The notes: generated by a model from the sequence alone, not told the origin. Shown: positions 29,350 to 39,189, numbered from the stretch's first letter. The stretch: 64,000 bases of DNA from Wenzhouxiangella sp. XN201 (GCF_011008905.1 NZ_JAAIVI010000017.1:868001-932000); one strand, 5' to 3'. Made by a program: numbers and translations.

Positions 29350-30957
29350 ATGAGCTTGCTCCGGAACACCTTCACTTTCGGCGCCATGACCTTCATTTCG
29401 CGCATCCTCGGTTTCGTGCGCGATGTGGTCTTCGCGCGCTGGTTCGGGGCGGGGCCGGCGATGGATGCCTTCGTCTTCGCCTTCAAGATCCCCAATTTCC
29501 TGCGCCGGCTGTTCGCCGAGGGCTCGTTTTCGCTCGCCTTCGTGCCGGTGCTCAACGAGTATCGCGAAACGCGCAGCCGCGAGGAGCTCAAGTCGCTGAT
29601 CGACGCCACCGCCGGCAGCCTGATGGCCGTGTTGCTGGTGATTACCGCCATCGGTATGTTCGCCGCGCCCTGGGTGGTCACGCTGTTCGCGCCGGGATTT
29701 CGCGACGACCCGGAGCAGTTCCAACTCGCCGCCGACATGCTGCGGATCACGTTTCCCTACCTGCTGTTCATCGCCCTGACGGCGCTTTCCGGCGGCATTC
29801 TCAACACCCTGGGCCGCTTTGCCCTGCCGGCGCTGACCCCGGCGTTGCTCAACATTTCGCTGATTGCCGCGGCCGTGGCTTTCAGCGCGCAATTCGAGCC
29901 GCCCATCGAGGCGTTGGCCTGGGGCGTGCTGGTCGCCGGCGTTCTGCAGCTGGCCGTGCAAATACCGGCGCTGGCCCGTCTCGGCGTGTTGCCCATGCCG
30001 AAACCCGATTTCGCCCATGCCGGCGTGCGGCGCATCATGAAACTGATGGTGCCGACCCTGTTCGGCTCCTCGGTGGCCCAGGTCAGCCTGCTGTTCGACG
30101 TGATCTTCGCCTCGCTGCTGTTTTCCGGTTCGCTGTCCTGGCTGTACTACGGCGATCGCCTGATGGAGTTTCCGCTCGGCATGTTCGGCGTGGCCTTGTC
30201 AGTGGTCATTCTGCCCACACTCTCCTCACTGCACGCCCGCGAGAGCCGTGAGGCCTTCCGTGCCACCCTGGACTGGGCCGTCACCCTCGGCTTCGTGATC
30301 GCCGTGCCGGCCGCGGTCGGCCTGGCCGTGGTCGCCGAGCCGCTGGTCATCACGCTGTTCCACCATGGCGCATTTACCGATCGCGATGCGGTCATGGCGG
30401 CACTGGCCCTGCTGGCCTACTCCCTGGGCCTGCCGGCATTTATCGGGGTCAAGATCCTGGCGCCCGCCTATTTCTCGCGCCAGGACACGAAAACGCCGGT
30501 CAAGGTGGCCATCATTGCGCTGGTTGCCAACATGTTTCTGAACGTGGTCTTCGTGCTGGCTTTCGTCTGGCACCTGGCCGGTGGTGATTTCGGCGCGGGG
30601 CTGTGGGCCACCCTGGCGGCGCATCCGGGTGCCCACGCCGGACTGGCCCTGGCCTCGAGCACGTCGGGCTGGATCAACGCTTCGCTGCTGTGGCGGGGCC
30701 TTCGAAAACGCGACCTGGCGCCGCGTCTGCCCTGGTTGCATATCGGCCAGGTCATGGCGGCCAGTGTCGCCATGGCGGTTGGTGTCTGGCTGATGCTCGA
30801 CGACACAGCGACGTGGCTGCAGGCGGCCACCGGCTGGCGCGTCCTGGAATTTGCGACCGTCATTGCCGTCGCCGCCGCGGTGTATGCGCTGGTGCTGCTG
30901 GCGAGCGGCCTGCGACCACGTCATGTCATGCGGCCACGCGAGGCGGACTCGCGCTAG
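29350..30957 (+). CDS. murJ: Lipid II flippase MurJ
   Basis: MOP-superfamily flippase that moves lipid II across the inner membrane for peptidoglycan synthesis. 535 aa, about 14 membrane helices. N-terminus LLRNTFTFGAMTFISRILGF and FARWFGAGPAMDAFVFAFKI, FRRLFAEGSFSLAFVP-type motif (LRRLFAEGSFSLAFVPVLNE) are the conserved MurJ blocks. The start has no Shine-Dalgarno; a GGTCCCT array lies directly upstream. Ends 4 nt into the convergent ArsA-like gene. Confidence 0.95.
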   Translation: MSLLRNTFTFGAMTFISRILGFVRDVVFARWFGAGPAMDAFVFAFKIPNFLRRLFAEGSFSLAFVPVLNEYRETRSREELKSLIDATAGSLMAVLLVITAIGMFAAPWVVTLFAPGFRDDPEQFQLAADMLRITFPYLLFIALTALSGGILNTLGRFALPALTPALLNISLIAAAVAFSAQFEPPIEALAWGVLVAGVLQLAVQIPALARLGVLPMPKPDFAHAGVRRIMKLMVPTLFGSSVAQVSLLFDVIFASLLFSGSLSWLYYGDRLMEFPLGMFGVALSVVILPTLSSLHARESREAFRATLDWAVTLGFVIAVPAAVGLAVVAEPLVITLFHHGAFTDRDAVMAALALLAYSLGLPAFIGVKILAPAYFSRQDTKTPVKVAIIALVANMFLNVVFVLAFVWHLAGGDFGAGLWATLAAHPGAHAGLALASSTSGWINASLLWRGLRKRDLAPRLPWLHIGQVMAASVAMAVGVWLMLDDTATWLQAATGWRVLEFATVIAVAAAVYALVLLASGLRPRHVMRPREADSR

Positions 30958-31901
30958 AGCTGCACTGGGTAGGGTCGGAGTTCAGCGAGCAGTCGGGCCA
31001 GTTCGTCGGGTCCGACCGGTGGTTGGGCAAGCAGCTCGAGTTCGTGCAGCGCCAGTTCCGGGGCCCGCGTCGCCAGTTCGTCGACCCAGCGTCGCTGCTG
31101 TTCGAGGCGTCGGGCGATGAAGTCGTGGTCGTCGTCGGGAAACACGCCGTTGACGATGCATCCGGTTAGTCCGATCCCGGTCTGGCGTAACTGTTCGGCC
31201 AGCCGCAGGGTTTCAAGAACCGGCAGGCGTTCGGGCGAACAGACCAGCAATGCGCCGCAGCGTTCGGCGTCGGTCAGGATGCGGCCCAGCTGTAACAGCT
31301 TCTCCTGACGACGCTGCAGGCGCTTGGCAATCTGGCGGCTGTGTTCGGGAACACTTTCGGGATGACCTTGCTCGACCCTCAGCTTGTCGTGTCGCTGCTG
31401 TTGGTCGAGCAGATCATCGGCCCAGCGTCCGAGGGATTGGGGCAGTTGCAGCAGGCGCAGGGTATGGCCGCCGGGCGCGGTGTCGAGCACGATTCGGGCA
31501 TAGCTGTGGCCAAGGTCCTCGAGTAGATCGGCCAGCCAGTCGGTCAGAGCGGCGTCGACGGTGCCCGGCGCGTTGCGCGAGAGCGCCATGTGACGGTCGA
31601 TGTCGGGCCAGGTATCGGGGTGGGCGTAATCGCGCAGGGCGCGGGCCACCTGGTCCACACGATCGGCCGCCAGCCGCTCGGCATCGACTTCGATTGCGTC
31701 CAGTCCGGCTTCGATGGGGGTCGCTTCATGGTCGAGCCGGGCCTGGAGCACATCGCCGAGCGAATGTGCCGGGTCGGTGGAGACCACCAGGGTGCGGTTT
31801 CCGGCCCGCGCGGATGCCACCGCCAGCGCCGCGGCCACGGTGGTCTTGCCGACACCGCCCTTACCGGCCACCAGAGTGATCTCACGCTCGCTCAGCAGCA
31901 A
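30954..31901 (-). CDS. ArsA/GET3-family anion-transporting ATPase
   Basis: 315 aa single-module P-loop ATPase: deviant Walker A GKGGVGKTTVAAALA at residues 13-27, switch I-like STDPAHSLGDVL, and VLDTAPGGHTLRLLQLP. No metal-binding cysteines of true ArsA are evident, and no ars genes are near. The start is a TTG inside the end of the preceding cory-CC-star gene, 10 residues before the P-loop, implying coupling. Third gene of a cstA operon; what it energises or inserts is unknown. Confidence 0.8.
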   Translation of the reverse strand: MLLSEREITLVAGKGGVGKTTVAAALAVASARAGNRTLVVSTDPAHSLGDVLQARLDHEATPIEAGLDAIEVDAERLAADRVDQVARALRDYAHPDTWPDIDRHMALSRNAPGTVDAALTDWLADLLEDLGHSYARIVLDTAPGGHTLRLLQLPQSLGRWADDLLDQQQRHDKLRVEQGHPESVPEHSRQIAKRLQRRQEKLLQLGRILTDAERCGALLVCSPERLPVLETLRLAEQLRQTGIGLTGCIVNGVFPDDDHDFIARRLEQQRRWVDELATRAPELALHELELLAQPPVGPDELARLLAELRPYPVQL

Positions 31902-32149
31902 CGCGGGCAGTCCAGCGGTGAGTGGGACAGGCCCATACGGCGGTGCCAGTCGTGGAAGTCGTCGGCCAGCAGCGGGCGCAATTCCAGCAGCAGTCCTGCG
32001 GCCGGGTGATCGATGCCCAGCGCATCGGCGTGGACCAGTAGCATCAGCAGATCGTGGCGATCGCGCCGGATGCGGGCCAGCTCGCGCCGGTGGCGGGTGT
32101 GATAGAGCGCCTCGAGCAAGGCATCGAGTCGATTCATTAGCCGCTTCAT
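31892..32149 (-). CDS. Cory-CC-star-type small protein
   Basis: 85 aa basic, helical protein ending in CPRCC and stop; the paired C-terminal cysteines are what defines the cory-CC-star family, known mainly from gene neighbourhoods with CstA-like transporters and ArsA-like ATPases. Here it sits exactly between the two, with ATGA overlap to cstA and 10-nt overlap to the ATPase gene. The end of the protein could be lipidated, bind metal or be a tail for the ATPase; none of this is shown. Confidence 0.6.
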   Translation of the reverse strand: MKRLMNRLDALLEALYHTRHRRELARIRRDRHDLLMLLVHADALGIDHPAAGLLLELRPLLADDFHDWHRRMGLSHSPLDCPRCC

Positions 32150-33825
32150 GTCGGCTCCCGGCTGTTGTCTCCCCGGCGGCTGCGGGTCAGGGCGGCGGCC
32201 GTTTCCAGGGCCACGAAAATTGCCGCGACCAGGATCAATGCATCCATGCCCAGCAGGAACCATTGGCCTGCACGGTAGAAATCGACCAGCTGGTAGAGCA
32301 GGGCGGCAACGGTCATTGCGATCAGGCCGAGCATCGGCACCAGCAGGGGCCAGGGCGGGCGTCCCTGGCGCACGACGAGCAGCCCGACAACCAGGAGGGT
32401 CAGGGCGGCCAGCAACTGGTTGGTGGTGCCGAACAGCGGCCAGATGACCAGGCCGCCGGACCCTTCGGTGCCGCCGGCGCCGAAGGCCAGGCCGACACAG
32501 CAGCCGACCGCCAGCGCGGTCGAGGGTCCCTTCCGGACGAGCGCCCGGATACCGTAGATCTGGCCCCATTCCTGGACGATGTAGCGTTGCAGGCGGATGC
32601 CGGTGTCCATCGTGGTGGCCGCGAACAGCACGGCCATGACCGCCAGCAGCGTGGTGCCCACGGCGATGGGCAGGCCGTAGCCGGCGTTCATCAGATTGGC
32701 CCCGCCCTCGACGAAGGCCGCCAGCCCGCCAGCCCCGAAGCTCGAATACAGTTCGTTCCACTCACCCAGCGTGGCGAAGCCGGCGGTGCAGGCCAGGATG
32801 GCGGCCAGCGCCAGGCAACCCTCACCAACGGCACCGAAATAGCCGACAAAACGCGCGTCGGACTCGCGGTCGAGCTGCTTGGAGGTCGTGCCCGAAGCCA
32901 CCAGGCCGTGAAAGCCCGAAATGGCACCACAGGCGATGGTGACGAACAGCAGCGGAATCATCGGCGGGATATCGTCGGGCAGGCCGGTGTTGATCATCGG
33001 CGCGACCAGGTCCGGATTGGCCAGCACCACGGCGGCGAACAGCAGGCCCAGTCCGATGAAAAGCTGCAAGCCGTTGATGTAATCGCGCGGCTGCAGCAGC
33101 ACCCAGACCGGCAGCAGCGAGGCGACCGCCGCGTAGGCGAACAAAACGAGGATCCACTGGGCGTTCTGGCCCAGCCCCAGCGCCGTCTCCGGTAGCGCCA
33201 CGGGCATGTACTGGCCAAGCCAGATGGTGAAATACAGCACGATCACCCCGGCGATCGACAGCCAGGCCAGCCCGATATGGCCGCGGCGGATGAGCTGGCC
33301 GAGCACCAGGGCCACGGCGATGGCACTCCACGCCGGCACCACGCTTTGCGGATACTCGACGAACAGCCGCGCGATGACCACCGCGAATACGGCATTGACC
33401 ATCAGCAGCAGCAGGAAGATCACGATCATGAAAAGGGCCCGCGCGCGGCCGCTCACCAGGGCGCCGGTGAGTGCCCCGACCGACTGGCCGCGGTTGCGAA
33501 TGCTGGCCCAGATCGCGCCGAAGTCGTGGACGCCGGCAATCAGGACGGTCCCCAGCACCACCCAGACAAAAGCCGGGCCCCAGCCCCAGATCACCGCGAT
33601 GGCAGGTCCCACAATTGGCGCGGCCCCGGCCACCGAGGTGAAGTGATGACCCCACAACACGAAACGATTGGTGGGTACGTAGTCGATGTCGTCGCGCATG
33701 GAATGCGCCGGGGTCGGGCGGTCGTCGTCAAGGCGGTAAATGCGCTCGGCGATCCAGCGTGAATAGACCAGGTAGCCCAGGGCGAAAACGCCCAGTCCGA
33801 TGAGTAGCAGGGCAATTGCGTTCAT
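32146..33825 (-). CDS. cstA: Carbon starvation protein A, short form (pyruvate/peptide transporter)
   Basis: Inner-membrane transporter, 559 aa with about 15 helices. YVPTNRFVLWGHHFTSVAGAAPIVGPAIA is typical near the N-terminus (about residue 50), then ISGFHGLVASGTTSKQ and the C-terminal LFGTTNQLLAALTLLVV. Related proteins take up pyruvate or peptides during starvation. The ATG giving MNAIALLLIG is used; another lies 12 codons upstream. First gene of an operon with the cory-CC-star and ArsA-like genes. Confidence 0.9.
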   Translation of the reverse strand: MNAIALLLIGLGVFALGYLVYSRWIAERIYRLDDDRPTPAHSMRDDIDYVPTNRFVLWGHHFTSVAGAAPIVGPAIAVIWGWGPAFVWVVLGTVLIAGVHDFGAIWASIRNRGQSVGALTGALVSGRARALFMIVIFLLLLMVNAVFAVVIARLFVEYPQSVVPAWSAIAVALVLGQLIRRGHIGLAWLSIAGVIVLYFTIWLGQYMPVALPETALGLGQNAQWILVLFAYAAVASLLPVWVLLQPRDYINGLQLFIGLGLLFAAVVLANPDLVAPMINTGLPDDIPPMIPLLFVTIACGAISGFHGLVASGTTSKQLDRESDARFVGYFGAVGEGCLALAAILACTAGFATLGEWNELYSSFGAGGLAAFVEGGANLMNAGYGLPIAVGTTLLAVMAVLFAATTMDTGIRLQRYIVQEWGQIYGIRALVRKGPSTALAVGCCVGLAFGAGGTEGSGGLVIWPLFGTTNQLLAALTLLVVGLLVVRQGRPPWPLLVPMLGLIAMTVAALLYQLVDFYRAGQWFLLGMDALILVAAIFVALETAAALTRSRRGDNSREPT

Positions 33826-33950
33826 GGCATGCCAGTAAAGCGCTGATTGAAACGTGCCCAAGGATTGGCCACCGGGCGACGGCTGTCAATGATTACTAAA
33901 TTAGTGACCGTGCCACGGTGGCCGAAACCCGGTAGAATTCGTCGCTCGCC

Positions 33951-34871
33951 ATGCGACTCGTCCGATACCTCAATCCCGACCGCGACAAACTGCCCGCCAC
34001 CTCCGTGGCGGTGGGCAATTTCGATGGTCTGCATCTCGGCCACCAGGCGCTGATCGCGGCCGCACGCGAAGGGGCCGGCAAGTTGGCCCCGGCGCTGATG
34101 TGTTTCGAACCCTTGCCCGCGACCTTTTTCAGTCCGGATGAGCCGCAGCCGCGCCTGCTGGGCGTTCGCGACCGCATTCGCCTGGTCGGCGAGCAGGGCA
34201 TCGACTGGCTGTTCATGCTGCGCTTCAACCAGGAATTTGCGCGCCTGAGCCCGGAACGATTCGTGCGCGACGTGCTGGTCAGCGGTGCCCGGGCCGAACG
34301 GGTGGTCGTCGGCGCCGATTTCCGTTTCGGTTCGCGCGCGGCCGGCGACGTGGCCATGCTCGAAAAGCTGGGCCGCCGCTATGGGTTTTCCGTCGTGCGG
34401 GTGGACGCCGTCGAAGAAAGCGGCGAGCGCATCTCTTCAACGCGCGTTCGAACAGCGCTTTCCGGAGGCGACCTGGACACCGTCGAGCGCCTGCTGGGAC
34501 GGCCCTACGTGCTGTCCGGCCGCGTGCTGCGTGGCCGCGCCCTGGGCCGCGACCTGGGATTTCCCACGGTCAATCTCCGCCCGCCGCTGCCACCGGCGCT
34601 GAGCGGTATCCTGGCCGTACGCGTCTCAGGCGCCGGCCTGGTGTCACATCCCGGCGTGGCCAGCATCGGCCGACGCCCGACCATCGGCGGCGATGAATGG
34701 CTGCTCGAGGTCCACCTCTTCGATTACGATGGCGAGCTGTACGGCCAGCACCTCGAAGTCGCGTTCGTCGCGTTCATCCGCAACGAGGAACACTTCGATG
34801 ACCTCGACGCGATGACCGAGCAGATGAAGAAGGATGCGGAGAAGGCTAAGGACATACTCAAAAACAAATGA
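33951..34871 (+). CDS. ribF: Bifunctional riboflavin kinase / FAD synthetase
   Basis: Makes FMN from riboflavin and FAD from FMN. 306 aa: N-terminal nucleotidyltransferase domain with VAVGNFDGLHLGHQ (HxGH motif) and GADFRFGSRAAGD, and SSTRVRTALSGGDL; C-terminal kinase with GRALGRDLGFPTVNL. The last residues (LKNK) and the stop run into the A-rich array that follows. Classical order ribF-ileS-lspA. Confidence 0.95.
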   Translation: MRLVRYLNPDRDKLPATSVAVGNFDGLHLGHQALIAAAREGAGKLAPALMCFEPLPATFFSPDEPQPRLLGVRDRIRLVGEQGIDWLFMLRFNQEFARLSPERFVRDVLVSGARAERVVVGADFRFGSRAAGDVAMLEKLGRRYGFSVVRVDAVEESGERISSTRVRTALSGGDLDTVERLLGRPYVLSGRVLRGRALGRDLGFPTVNLRPPLPPALSGILAVRVSGAGLVSHPGVASIGRRPTIGGDEWLLEVHLFDYDGELYGQHLEVAFVAFIRNEEHFDDLDAMTEQMKKDAEKAKDILKNK

Positions 34872-35041
34872 CCAAGTACCAAATCTCAATTTGCAAACAA
34901 GGACCAAGGACCGAATAAATCAATGACCAAAACTCCTCCGGTCGGCCGAAGCGGGTTTCGATCATTGAAAATTGAACATTGAGATTTGTTTGTAAATTGG
35001 AATTTGGTCCTTGAAAATTCCCTGAATCCTGAATCCTGAGA
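34862..35041. repeat. A-rich facing arrays and CCTGAAT tandem before ileS
   Basis: Left part 34862-34911 has AAATGACC, AAGTACC, CAAATCTCAATTTG and AAGGACC units; right part 34963-35012 answers with TTGAACATTGAGATTTG and GGAATTTGGTCC. A different tandem, CCTGAAT x2 then CCTGAGA (35021-35041), follows and ends 4 nt before the ileS GTG. The array begins inside the last codons of ribF. No gene inside. Confidence 0.65.
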
Positions 35042-35045
35042 CCCC

Positions 35046-37850
35046 GTGGACTACAAAGACACCATCAATCTCCCCAAGACGTCCTTCCCGATGAAGGCCT
35101 CGCTGGCCCAGCGCGAGCCCGGCATGCTCGAGCAGTGGTATGCCGACGGGCTTTACGAGCGCATCCAGGAAGCCACCGCCGGGCGCGAGACCTTCGTGCT
35201 GCACGACGGTCCGCCGTACGCCAACGGCGACATCCACATCGGGCATGCGGTCAACAAGATCCTCAAGGACTTCGTGGTGCGCTCGGCCTTGATGGCCGGC
35301 TACCGCGCGCCCTACGTGCCGGGCTGGGATTGCCACGGCCTGCCGATCGAGCTGCAGGTCGAGAAGAAGGTCGGCAAGGTCGGGCAGAAGGTCGATGCGG
35401 CCACTTTCCGGCAGAAGTGCCGCGAATACGCCGAGAAACAGATCGACAATCAGCGCACCGACTTCAAGCGTCTGGGCGGTCTGGGTGACTGGGACAACCC
35501 CTACGCCACCAAGGACTTCAAGTACGAAGCCGACATGCTGCGTGCGCTCTCAAAGATCGTCGAGCGCGGCCATCTCAAGCGCGGCGTCAAGCCGGTGCAC
35601 TGGTGCTTCGACTGTTCCTCGGCCCTGGCCGAGGCCGAGATCGAATACCAGGACAAGACCTCCACCGCGGTCGACGTGCTATTCCCGGCCGTCGATGCCG
35701 AAGCCTTGGGCAAACTGTTCGGTGTAAGCGGGCTGGCCGATGATGCCGGCATCGTCATCTGGACGACCACGCCCTGGACCATTCCGGCCAACCAGGCGGT
35801 CTGCCTGCATGCCGAACTGGATTACGACCTGGTGCGCGGTCAGCGCGAAGGCGTGCAGCGCGACCTGGTCGTGGCCAGCGAACTGCGCGAGGTCGTTGCC
35901 GAGCGCATCGGTCTCGAAAAAGTCGAGGTGCTGGGCACGGTCAAGGGTGCGGCGCTGGAGCACCTGCGGCTGCGCCATCCCTTTCGCGACTACGACGTGC
36001 CGACCATCCTGGGTGAGCACGTCACCACCGAAACCGGTACCGGTGCGGTCCATACCGCACCCGGCCACGGCCAGGAAGACTTCGATGTCGGGCTCGAATA
36101 CGACCTGCCGGTGGTCAATCCGATCGACGGGCGCGGCGTATTCGTCGAGGAAACGCCCGTGGTCGGCGGCGAACACGTGTGGAAGGCCAACGCCATGCTG
36201 GTCGAGCACATGCGCGCCAACGGCACGCTGCTCGCTGCCGAGGACTTCGCTCACAGCTATCCGCATTGCTGGCGGCACAAGTCGCCGACCGCTTTCCGCA
36301 CCACGCCGCAGTGGTTTATCGCCATGGACCAGGCCGGACTGCGCGAAGACGCGCTCAAGGCCATCGACCAGGTGCGCTGGGTGCCCGACTGGGGCCAGGC
36401 GCGCATCCGCGGCATGATCGAATCCCGCCCGGACTGGTGCATCTCGCGCCAGCGGACCTGGGGCGTGCCGCTGGGCTTTTTCATCGATCGCGAGAGCCAG
36501 CAGCCGCATCCGGATACGCCCGAGATACTGGGGAAATTCGCCGCCATCGTCGAGAAGGAAGGCGTGGACGCCTGGTACGCCGACGACATCGCCGAGCGCC
36601 TGGGCGTGGATGCCGAGCAGTACGAACCGGTGCCCGATATTCTCGATGTCTGGTTCGACTCAGGCGTCAGTCACCATTGCGTGCTCGACCAGCGCCCCGA
36701 GCTCAAACGCCCGGCCGACATCTACCTGGAAGGCTCCGATCAGCATCGCGGCTGGTTCCATTCCTCGCTGTTGACCTCGGTGGCCATGCACGGGATTGCG
36801 CCCTACGAGCAGGTGCTCACCCACGGCTTCACCGTCGATGCCGAGGGCAAGAAGATGTCGAAGTCGCAGGGCAACGTGGTCGCCCCGCAGCAGGTCATGA
36901 AGACGCTTGGCGCCGATATCCTGCGCCTGTGGGTGGCGGCGGCCGATTATCGCCAGGAGATGAGCGTCTCCGACGAGATCCTCAAGCGCGTGGCCGACGC
37001 CTACCGCCGCATCCGCAATACCGCGCGTTTCCTGCTCGGCAACCTGCACGACTTCGATCCTGACGAGAACGCACTGCCGCTCGACCAGTTGCTGCCGCTC
37101 GATCGCTATGCCGTCGACATGGCGGCCAGACTGCAAAACGAGGTCACCGACGCCTACCGCAATTACCGCTATCTCAACATCTACCAGGGCGTGCACCACT
37201 TCTGCAGCGTCGATATGGGCGCGTTCTATCTCGACATCATCAAGGACCGCCTCTACACCCTGCCGGCCGACCATCCGGCCCGCCGCTCGGCGCAAACGGC
37301 CATGCACCATATCCTCGAGGCCCTGGTGCGTTGGCTCGCGCCGGTGTGCTGTTTCACCGCCGAAGAAATCTGGGCCGAGATGCCGGGTGAGCGCGAGGAT
37401 TCGGTCATGCTCGCCACCTGGTACGAAGGGCTCGACACGGGTGACGAGGCCACACGCGAGAGCATCCAGCGCCTGCGCAAAGTGCGCGAAGTGGTCGGTC
37501 CCTGGCTCGAACAGCTCAGGCGCGACAAGACCATCGGCGCGTCCCTGGCGGCCGAGATCACGCTGGAAGCCTCCGGCAAGCTGGCCGAAGAACTCGATGC
37601 CGTCGGTGATGAACTGCGTTTCTTCTTCATCTCGTCGGACGTGCAACTGGCGCCGGTGGCCGAGCCGATGGAAACCGCCGAGATCGACGGCGATTCGCTC
37701 AAGGTGGCGGTCAAGCCGACCGATCACGCCAAGTGCATCCGCTGCTGGCACCACCGCGACAGCGTCGGCGAAAACCCGGACCACCCGGAAATCTGCGGCC
37801 GCTGCGTCGAAAACATCGAAGGCCCGGGCGAGACCCGGCGTTGGGGTTGA
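35046..37850 (+). CDS. ileS: Isoleucyl-tRNA synthetase
   Basis: Charges tRNA-Ile, class I. 934 aa, usual for bacterial IleS. HIGH motif in [15 protein letters not shown], editing domain ([13 protein letters not shown] and [16 protein letters not shown]), KMSKS motif in [14 protein letters not shown], and a C-terminal zinc knuckle CIRCWHH...CGRCVE. The start is GTG, giving [20 protein letters not shown], the standard N-terminus; no Shine-Dalgarno because a CCTGAAT tandem abuts it. Confidence 0.97.
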   Translation: MDYKDTINLPKTSFPMKASLAQREPGMLEQWYADGLYERIQEATAGRETFVLHDGPPYANGDIHIGHAVNKILKDFVVRSALMAGYRAPYVPGWDCHGLPIELQVEKKVGKVGQKVDAATFRQKCREYAEKQIDNQRTDFKRLGGLGDWDNPYATKDFKYEADMLRALSKIVERGHLKRGVKPVHWCFDCSSALAEAEIEYQDKTSTAVDVLFPAVDAEALGKLFGVSGLADDAGIVIWTTTPWTIPANQAVCLHAELDYDLVRGQREGVQRDLVVASELREVVAERIGLEKVEVLGTVKGAALEHLRLRHPFRDYDVPTILGEHVTTETGTGAVHTAPGHGQEDFDVGLEYDLPVVNPIDGRGVFVEETPVVGGEHVWKANAMLVEHMRANGTLLAAEDFAHSYPHCWRHKSPTAFRTTPQWFIAMDQAGLREDALKAIDQVRWVPDWGQARIRGMIESRPDWCISRQRTWGVPLGFFIDRESQQPHPDTPEILGKFAAIVEKEGVDAWYADDIAERLGVDAEQYEPVPDILDVWFDSGVSHHCVLDQRPELKRPADIYLEGSDQHRGWFHSSLLTSVAMHGIAPYEQVLTHGFTVDAEGKKMSKSQGNVVAPQQVMKTLGADILRLWVAAADYRQEMSVSDEILKRVADAYRRIRNTARFLLGNLHDFDPDENALPLDQLLPLDRYAVDMAARLQNEVTDAYRNYRYLNIYQGVHHFCSVDMGAFYLDIIKDRLYTLPADHPARRSAQTAMHHILEALVRWLAPVCCFTAEEIWAEMPGEREDSVMLATWYEGLDTGDEATRESIQRLRKVREVVGPWLEQLRRDKTIGASLAAEITLEASGKLAEELDAVGDELRFFFISSDVQLAPVAEPMETAEIDGDSLKVAVKPTDHAKCIRCWHHRDSVGENPDHPEICGRCVENIEGPGETRRWG

Positions 37851-37854
37851 GCCC

Positions 37855-38352
37855 ATGCTTCCGATGCGACCGACGCGATACGGGCTTTGGCTGCTGCTGG
37901 CCGGATTGATTATTGGGCTCGATCAGCTGACCAAGCATCTGGCGATCCAGTATCTCGAGCTTTACCGGCCCCACGAGGTGTTGTCCTGGTTCAATCTGAC
38001 CCTGGCGCACAACACCGGCGCGGCCTTCAGCTTCCTGGCCGGCGGCAGCGGCTGGCAGCGCTGGTTCCTGTCGATCGTGGCCGTGGTCATCGTCGTCGTA
38101 CTGCTGATCTGGCTGTGGCGCCTGCCACACCGCGCCCGTTTGCTGCCCACCGCACTATCGCTGGTCATCGGCGGGGCCATCGGCAACCTGATCGACCGCA
38201 TCCGCTTCGGCTACGTCATCGACTTCATCGACGTCCACTACGCCGATTGGCACTGGCCCGCCTTCAACCTGGCCGACTCCGCCATCGTCATCGGCGTCAT
38301 CCTGCTACTCATCGACAGCCTCTTCCCCAACCGCCACCAGCATCACGCCTAA
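37855..38352 (+). CDS. lspA: Lipoprotein signal peptidase
   Basis: Aspartic protease that removes signal peptides of prolipoproteins in the inner membrane. 165 aa with four helices; catalytic region GNLIDRIRFGYVIDFID and FNLADSAIVIG hold the two aspartates, NTGAAFS is the third conserved block. Four nt after ileS, so co-transcribed. Confidence 0.95.
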   Translation: MLPMRPTRYGLWLLLAGLIIGLDQLTKHLAIQYLELYRPHEVLSWFNLTLAHNTGAAFSFLAGGSGWQRWFLSIVAVVIVVVLLIWLWRLPHRARLLPTALSLVIGGAIGNLIDRIRFGYVIDFIDVHYADWHWPAFNLADSAIVIGVILLLIDSLFPNRHQHHA

Positions 38353-38361
38353 GGCCTGAAT

Positions 38362-38505
38362 GATGCGTTACGGCCTGCCGGCCTCCACGCATCCTACGGG
38401 TGATGGCACCGAATCGGTCCGTAGGATGCGTGGAGCGCCAGCGCAACGCATCGGTCCGGCATCGGAATGATGCGTGACGGTCTAACGGCCGCCACGCACG
38501 CTACG
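38362..38505. repeat. REP cluster upstream of phd-vapC (three copies)
   Basis: Copies at 38362-38400, 38419-38452 (opposite strand) and a degenerate one at 38469-38505. Each reads GTAG plus a hairpin GATGCGT...ACGCATC, the GTAG-tetranucleotide layout of REP sequences mobilised by RAYT transposases. The first two form an inverted BIME-like pair. Confidence 0.8.
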
Positions 38506-38517
38506 CTGGCTCGGTGA

Positions 38518-38539
38518 TACAATATGACCAATTGGTCAT
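38518..38539 (+). promoter_or_regulatory. Promoter and 16-bp palindromic operator of phd-vapC
   Basis: TACAAT (38518-38523) is a -10 candidate; it touches the perfect palindrome ATGACCAATTGGTCAT (38524-38539), 12 nt before the antitoxin ATG. This is where a toxin-antitoxin complex would bind to autorepress. Confidence 0.65.
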
Positions 38540-38551
38540 CTGGAGCCCGCC

Positions 38552-38782
38552 ATGCGCAAAGTCCCTGTAGCAGAAGCCAAGGCAAACCTCTCGGAACTGC
38601 TCAAGGCCGTCGAGGCCGGCGAGGAAATCGTCATTACGCGCCGAGGCCGGGCCGTGGCTCGGTTGTCCTCGCAGCAGCCGCTCAAGGCTGCTGATGTGCT
38701 CGCGCCGCTTTGGGACAGCCCCATCGATCTCGAAGCCCCCGAAGATCGTGCTCCTGAACCGGTTCCGGAATGGGATGACTGA
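38552..38782 (+). CDS. Phd/YefM-family antitoxin
   Basis: 76 aa. MRKVPVAEAKANLSELLKAVEAGEEIVITRRGRAVARL is the Phd/YefM DNA-binding fold; the acidic C-terminus (DLEAPEDRAPEPVPEWDD) would wrap the toxin. Two nt before the VapC-like toxin gene. Flanked on both sides by REP sequences. Confidence 0.9.
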   Translation: MRKVPVAEAKANLSELLKAVEAGEEIVITRRGRAVARLSSQQPLKAADVLAPLWDSPIDLEAPEDRAPEPVPEWDD

Positions 38783-38784
38783 GC

Positions 38785-39189
38785 GTGTCGCAGTACCTGC
38801 TCGACACAAATATTCTCATTGCCGCCATCAAGGGACGGGAGCCTGTCCGAAAACGCCTGGAGCGGATAGATGCGCCGAACATCCTTATCTCACCCATCGT
38901 ACTGGGCGAACTGCTCACCGGCGTCGAAAAGAGCCAGCGCAGGACGTCCAACCGCCAGCGCCTGCTTGGCGTGCTCGAAGGCTTCCGATTGATCGAAATG
39001 GCTCCCGACGTAGCGATTCGTTACGGCGAGCTGCGAGCCACACTGGAAACCCGCGGTACGCCCATCGGTGCCAATGATTTATGGATCGCGGCTCAAGCCC
39101 TGGCGCTCGGTGTCACGCTGGTAACCGACAACGAACGCGAGTTTCGCCGCGTTGACGACCTGGCAGTCGAAAACTGGCTGGCCGAGTGA
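38785..39189 (+). CDS. vapC: VapC-like PIN-domain toxin
   Basis: Putative ribonuclease toxin. 134 aa PIN domain: YLLDTNILIAAIKG with the first acidic residue, SPIVLGELLTGVE with the conserved Glu, and GANDLWIAAQALALGVTLVTDN with the remaining acids, so the active site is intact. GTG start 2 nt after the antitoxin stop. Confidence 0.9.
   Translation: MSQYLLDTNILIAAIKGREPVRKRLERIDAPNILISPIVLGELLTGVEKSQRRTSNRQRLLGVLEGFRLIEMAPDVAIRYGELRATLETRGTPIGANDLWIAAQALALGVTLVTDNEREFRRVDDLAVENWLAE

Noticed and set aside
31714-33195. 493-codon plus-strand open frame
   Set aside because: Antisense to cstA and the ArsA-like gene; composition is a Gly/Gln-rich shadow.
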